Positions 61,850-64,000 of a DNA stretch of 64,000 nucleotides are shown here, one piece after another. Under the pieces are notes generated by a model, which was given only the letters and a program-made list of their open reading frames with translations, was not told the DNA's origin and searched no databases. Within the stretch, counting starts at the first letter, position 1. Each line of letters starts with the position of its first letter. Made by a program: the position numbers and the translations under genes. Source of the stretch: Flagellimonas algicola (GTDB taxonomy: Bacteria > Bacteroidota > Bacteroidia > Flavobacteriales > Flavobacteriaceae); contig NZ_VCNI01000002.1 in assembly GCF_005937185.1 (NCBI RefSeq), positions 806,001-870,000 of the forward strand, in the 5' to 3' direction.

Positions 61850-62020
61850 ATGAAAAAACTATTACTCATTAAAGAAATCTACTTAGAAGGATTCCGAAAT
61901 TTAGGTCATATTCTTTTGGAAAAATATTTCAAGGCCTTTTCCTGGTTCTGTTTCATCATGTTCTTTATAGTGCTTTATGCTTTTGTTTACAGAATTGCTA
62001 CAGGATTCGCCTTTGACTAA
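61850..62020 (+). CDS. Small membrane protein, DUF6747-like
   Basis: 56 aa, shorter than usual gene-calling limits. Amphipathic N-terminus (KKLLLIKEIYLEGFRNLGHI), then one aromatic membrane helix (about 28-49, KAFSWFCFIMFFIVLYAFVY). It agrees with a short flavobacterial family that I recall as DUF6747. It has its own promoter-like element and is followed by a terminator, which supports it being a real, separately transcribed gene. Function unknown. Confidence 0.78.
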   Translation: MKKLLLIKEIYLEGFRNLGHILLEKYFKAFSWFCFIMFFIVLYAFVYRIATGFAFD

Positions 62021-62046
62021 AAATTACGTTTAAGCATTTAGAGGAC

Positions 62047-62082
62047 AAAAAAGCCCGGGATGTTCCGGCATACTGGGCTTTT
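62047..62082. terminator. Terminator between the DUF6747-like gene and the DUF4837 gene
   Basis: Stem AAAAAGCCC / GGGCTTTT with an 18-nt loop that contains GGGATGTTCCGG. A- and T-tracts on both sides let it serve both convergent genes. Confidence 0.75.
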
Positions 62083-62105
62083 CTGTTTCTGTTTTATCTA
62101 ATTTT

Positions 62106-63095
62106 TCAAGGTCCGGATTTGAACTCTACCGTCTTTAAGATGGCCTCCAGCTGAAACATATAATCGCGCTTTTCCTCATTTGGGGCAAAAGCGAACCCTT
62201 CCAGCACCATTTTTCTGTTGTTCTCCTTATCATTGATGATGTAGGTGACAAAGGGCCCTGCCATTGGATATCCCTCAATTTCCCAGGTTCCCCTCGTTTC
62301 TGCAGCCTTCTTTCCACCCACTAGAGCTGGAAAAACATAGGGCGAAAAAGCCTTTTCCGTTATCATATAAGTACCATCATAAGGTCCTGGAATATATTTC
62401 TTTCCAATGCTGTCCCTCATTTTTACAATATCCTGTACAAAAGTGGAGTCTGTGGCAAAACTGTCCCACGGCATTTCATAGGCCAAAATATTCATGGATC
62501 CTTTGGGAATCTGGATATCCATCCAAACAAAATTATCTTCATGTTTGCCAACGGTATACAGCGAAGGAACCTTTAAACTGATTCCGAATTCGTCTTCAAA
62601 AGCTGTTTCTTTGGTAAGAGACCGGGTAAACCTGCGCTGGGCCTCTGCTATCTCAACCTTTTTAAAAGCGGCAATGGCCATTCCCGCAATCGAGTCCAAA
62701 TTACCGGCCAAATCGTTATACGTTTCTCCAGTAACCACGGCAATCTTTTGCGGTTTAGCATACATGTTCGTCTTTATATGGGCTGCGGATACCGAATCTT
62801 GTTCCACAAAAAGTACAGATCGCGAATAAGCGGTAGCACCCTTAAATACTTGAGGGGGTATTTGAGTAATGGTAAACTTAGGTTCTGCCCTAGGAAGACC
62901 AAGTATAGGTGCTGCAAAATGCTCCCTGACCTTATCTCCTATACCGCCCTTCCAAAGTTCGGTGTCCATTACAACCATCAAAGAGTTGATTCCCCCAGTT
63001 GAGGGTGGCAAAAAGCGTTGTTTGGGGCCAGAATCCCCACATGATATCCCCACCAAAAGAAAAATGGTGAAGCATAGTGTTCCAAATTTTTTCAT
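62106..63095 (-). CDS. DUF4837 family lipoprotein
   Basis: 329 aa. Lipobox at Cys19 (VGISC) after a short hydrophobic stretch, so lipid-anchored. INSLMVVMDTELWKGGIGD opens the mature domain; WMDIQIPKGSMNILAYEMP and GTWEIEGYPMAGPFVTYIIN are in its C-terminal half. DUF4837 is a Bacteroidota family without known function. Lies 12 nt after the transglycosylase gene, so envelope-related. Confidence 0.85.
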   Translation of the reverse strand: MKKFGTLCFTIFLLVGISCGDSGPKQRFLPPSTGGINSLMVVMDTELWKGGIGDKVREHFAAPILGLPRAEPKFTITQIPPQVFKGATAYSRSVLFVEQDSVSAAHIKTNMYAKPQKIAVVTGETYNDLAGNLDSIAGMAIAAFKKVEIAEAQRRFTRSLTKETAFEDEFGISLKVPSLYTVGKHEDNFVWMDIQIPKGSMNILAYEMPWDSFATDSTFVQDIVKMRDSIGKKYIPGPYDGTYMITEKAFSPYVFPALVGGKKAAETRGTWEIEGYPMAGPFVTYIINDKENNRKMVLEGFAFAPNEEKRDYMFQLEAILKTVEFKSGP

Positions 63096-63107
63096 ATCGT
63101 GTTCAAT

Positions 63108-64000
63108 TTACGAAGAACAATCGCACAATTTTAGTTTTGTGCCGGGTTTAAGATTGTTCCCGCTAAGACCGTTCCATTCTCGAAGATTTTCAATGGAAAC
63201 TCCAGGATATTTTCTGGAAATGGTCCAAAGGGAGTCCCCTTCTTGCACTGTATGAACCTTATTGCCGCTGGCCACTGAACCTGAACTAGCCTTTGCAGTT
63301 GTTGGTTTAGAAGTAGTTTTTCTGGGGATATAGGGTTTTCTCGGGAAAATGGTTAGTCGCTGCCCAATCCTCAATTTATTGCTTCGCAATCCATTCCACC
63401 TTTTAATCTGGCTCACCCCAACACCATACCGCTCCGCAATCTTGCCCAAATAATCCCCACTTCTAACTTTATAGCGAATCTGGTTCTTGGTCTCTACAAA
63501 TTGCGGCAAGGGTTTTTCCAGAGAGTCCAGTTCCTTTTTTACGAAAGCATAAATCTCATCCTCATTGCTGACAAACTGCCCAATTTTGGTGACTGGCAAG
63601 CGCAACACATAGTCTTTCCCCTTTACCTTTGGAATGATGTTGAGCTTGTACGAAGGATTCAACATCTCCAATTCTTCGGTGCTTATGTCCACCAGCTTGG
63701 AAATCTGGTCAAAGGTTATCAGTTGCTTTACATGGATTGTATCGGTTTCAAAATAGGGTCGCTCTGCCTTTTTGTAATGCAGGCCATGTTCCTCTGCATA
63801 CTCAAAAATGTACATCGTCGCCAAAAAAGCAGGTAAGTAGCCCGCGGTTTCACGGGGAAGATTTCTGCGGATGTTCCAGTAGTTTTTATATCCACCCGAG
63901 CGTCTAATGGCCTTGTTCACATTTCCGGGGCCCGAATTATAGGCCGCTAGGGCCAAATCCCAATCGTTGAAAATGTCATACAATTTGGACAGATATTTAC
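63108..64000 (-). CDS. Lytic transglycosylase (MltD-like) with three LysM domains, N-terminus outside window
   Basis: Partial: 297 codons are visible and the 5' end lies beyond base 64000. The end of the SLT domain is seen (ALAAYNSGPGNVNKAI and LPRETAGYLPAFLA). Three LysM units follow: ITFDQISKLVDISTEELEML, YKVRSGDYLGKIAERYGVGV and HTVQEGDSLWTISRKY. MltD-type enzymes cut the glycan strands of peptidoglycan and bind it through LysM. The catalytic Glu would lie in the missing part. Confidence 0.92.
   Translation of the reverse strand, partial: KYLSKLYDIFNDWDLALAAYNSGPGNVNKAIRRSGGYKNYWNIRRNLPRETAGYLPAFLATMYIFEYAEEHGLHYKKAERPYFETDTIHVKQLITFDQISKLVDISTEELEMLNPSYKLNIIPKVKGKDYVLRLPVTKIGQFVSNEDEIYAFVKKELDSLEKPLPQFVETKNQIRYKVRSGDYLGKIAERYGVGVSQIKRWNGLRSNKLRIGQRLTIFPRKPYIPRKTTSKPTTAKASSGSVASGNKVHTVQEGDSLWTISRKYPGVSIENLREWNGLSGNNLKPGTKLKLCDCSS

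Noticed and set aside
1-64000. CRISPR arrays, rRNA, tRNA, phage or insertion-sequence genes.
   Set aside because: Looked for regularly spaced repeats, structural RNA signatures and transposase or integrase proteins; none was seen.

Overview
The window is chromosomal DNA of a gliding member of the Flavobacteriaceae (Bacteroidota), probably close to Muricauda/Flagellimonas. The evidence is a SprE/PorW-type gliding and type IX secretion lipoprotein, an atp operon holding only B-E-F-H-A-G, many Bacteroidota-only families, lipoboxes of Bacteroidota style, and promoters of the TTG-N(17-24)-TANNTTTG type. The genus is inferred. No rRNA, tRNA, CRISPR array, prophage or insertion sequence was seen.

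Layout. 1-5.7 kb (minus): envelope block with an EnvC-like factor (cut by the window edge), DUF4292 lipoprotein, TPR protein, sugar nucleotidyltransferase, dUTPase and a flippase. 5.8-7.4 kb: an orphan sulfatase. 7.5-16.5 kb (minus): sprE, bactofilin, atpZ, a small membrane protein, then atpBEFHAG, ending at a bidirectional terminator. 16.6-25.2 kb: GlxA-type regulator, small enzymes, a surface lipoprotein with about ten BspA-type repeats, an ABC exporter and a PaaE-type reductase. Paired-palindrome intergenic repeats are scattered here. 25.2-30.6 kb: patatin, an arsenosugar set (DUF2064 protein, CMD/peroxidase-like protein, ArsS), a PER-like class A beta-lactamase and a TetR regulator. Similar palindromes lie upstream of both tetR and the arsenosugar set. 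30.7-34.9 kb: GT9, DUF4254, DUF6427, DUF6341 and purD.

35-56.5 kb (minus) is a large surface-polysaccharide locus. It has UDP-xylose synthase, an initiating sugar-phosphate transferase, two glycosyltransferases, a WlbA/WbpD/WbpE-type 3-amino-uronate set coupled to an L-2-hydroxyglutarate oxidase, a Wzx flippase, two O-antigen polymerase/ligase-like proteins and a Wzz-like chain-length protein. It also has a NeuB/NeuA module in which the intervening genes are GDP-mannose 4,6-dehydratase, a perosamine-synthase-type aminotransferase and a fused GNAT-TIM-barrel protein. This last module is the best candidate for an undescribed system: it could make a nonulosonic acid from GDP-mannose through GDP-perosamine, rather than from UDP- or GDP-GlcNAc.

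56.5-64 kb: GH3-family adenylating enzyme, M23 peptidase, TatA, an OmpA protein with PorE-like domain order, a small DUF6747-like membrane protein, a DUF4837 lipoprotein and an MltD-type transglycosylase cut by the window edge. All functions are inferred from reading sequence. No database search was possible.
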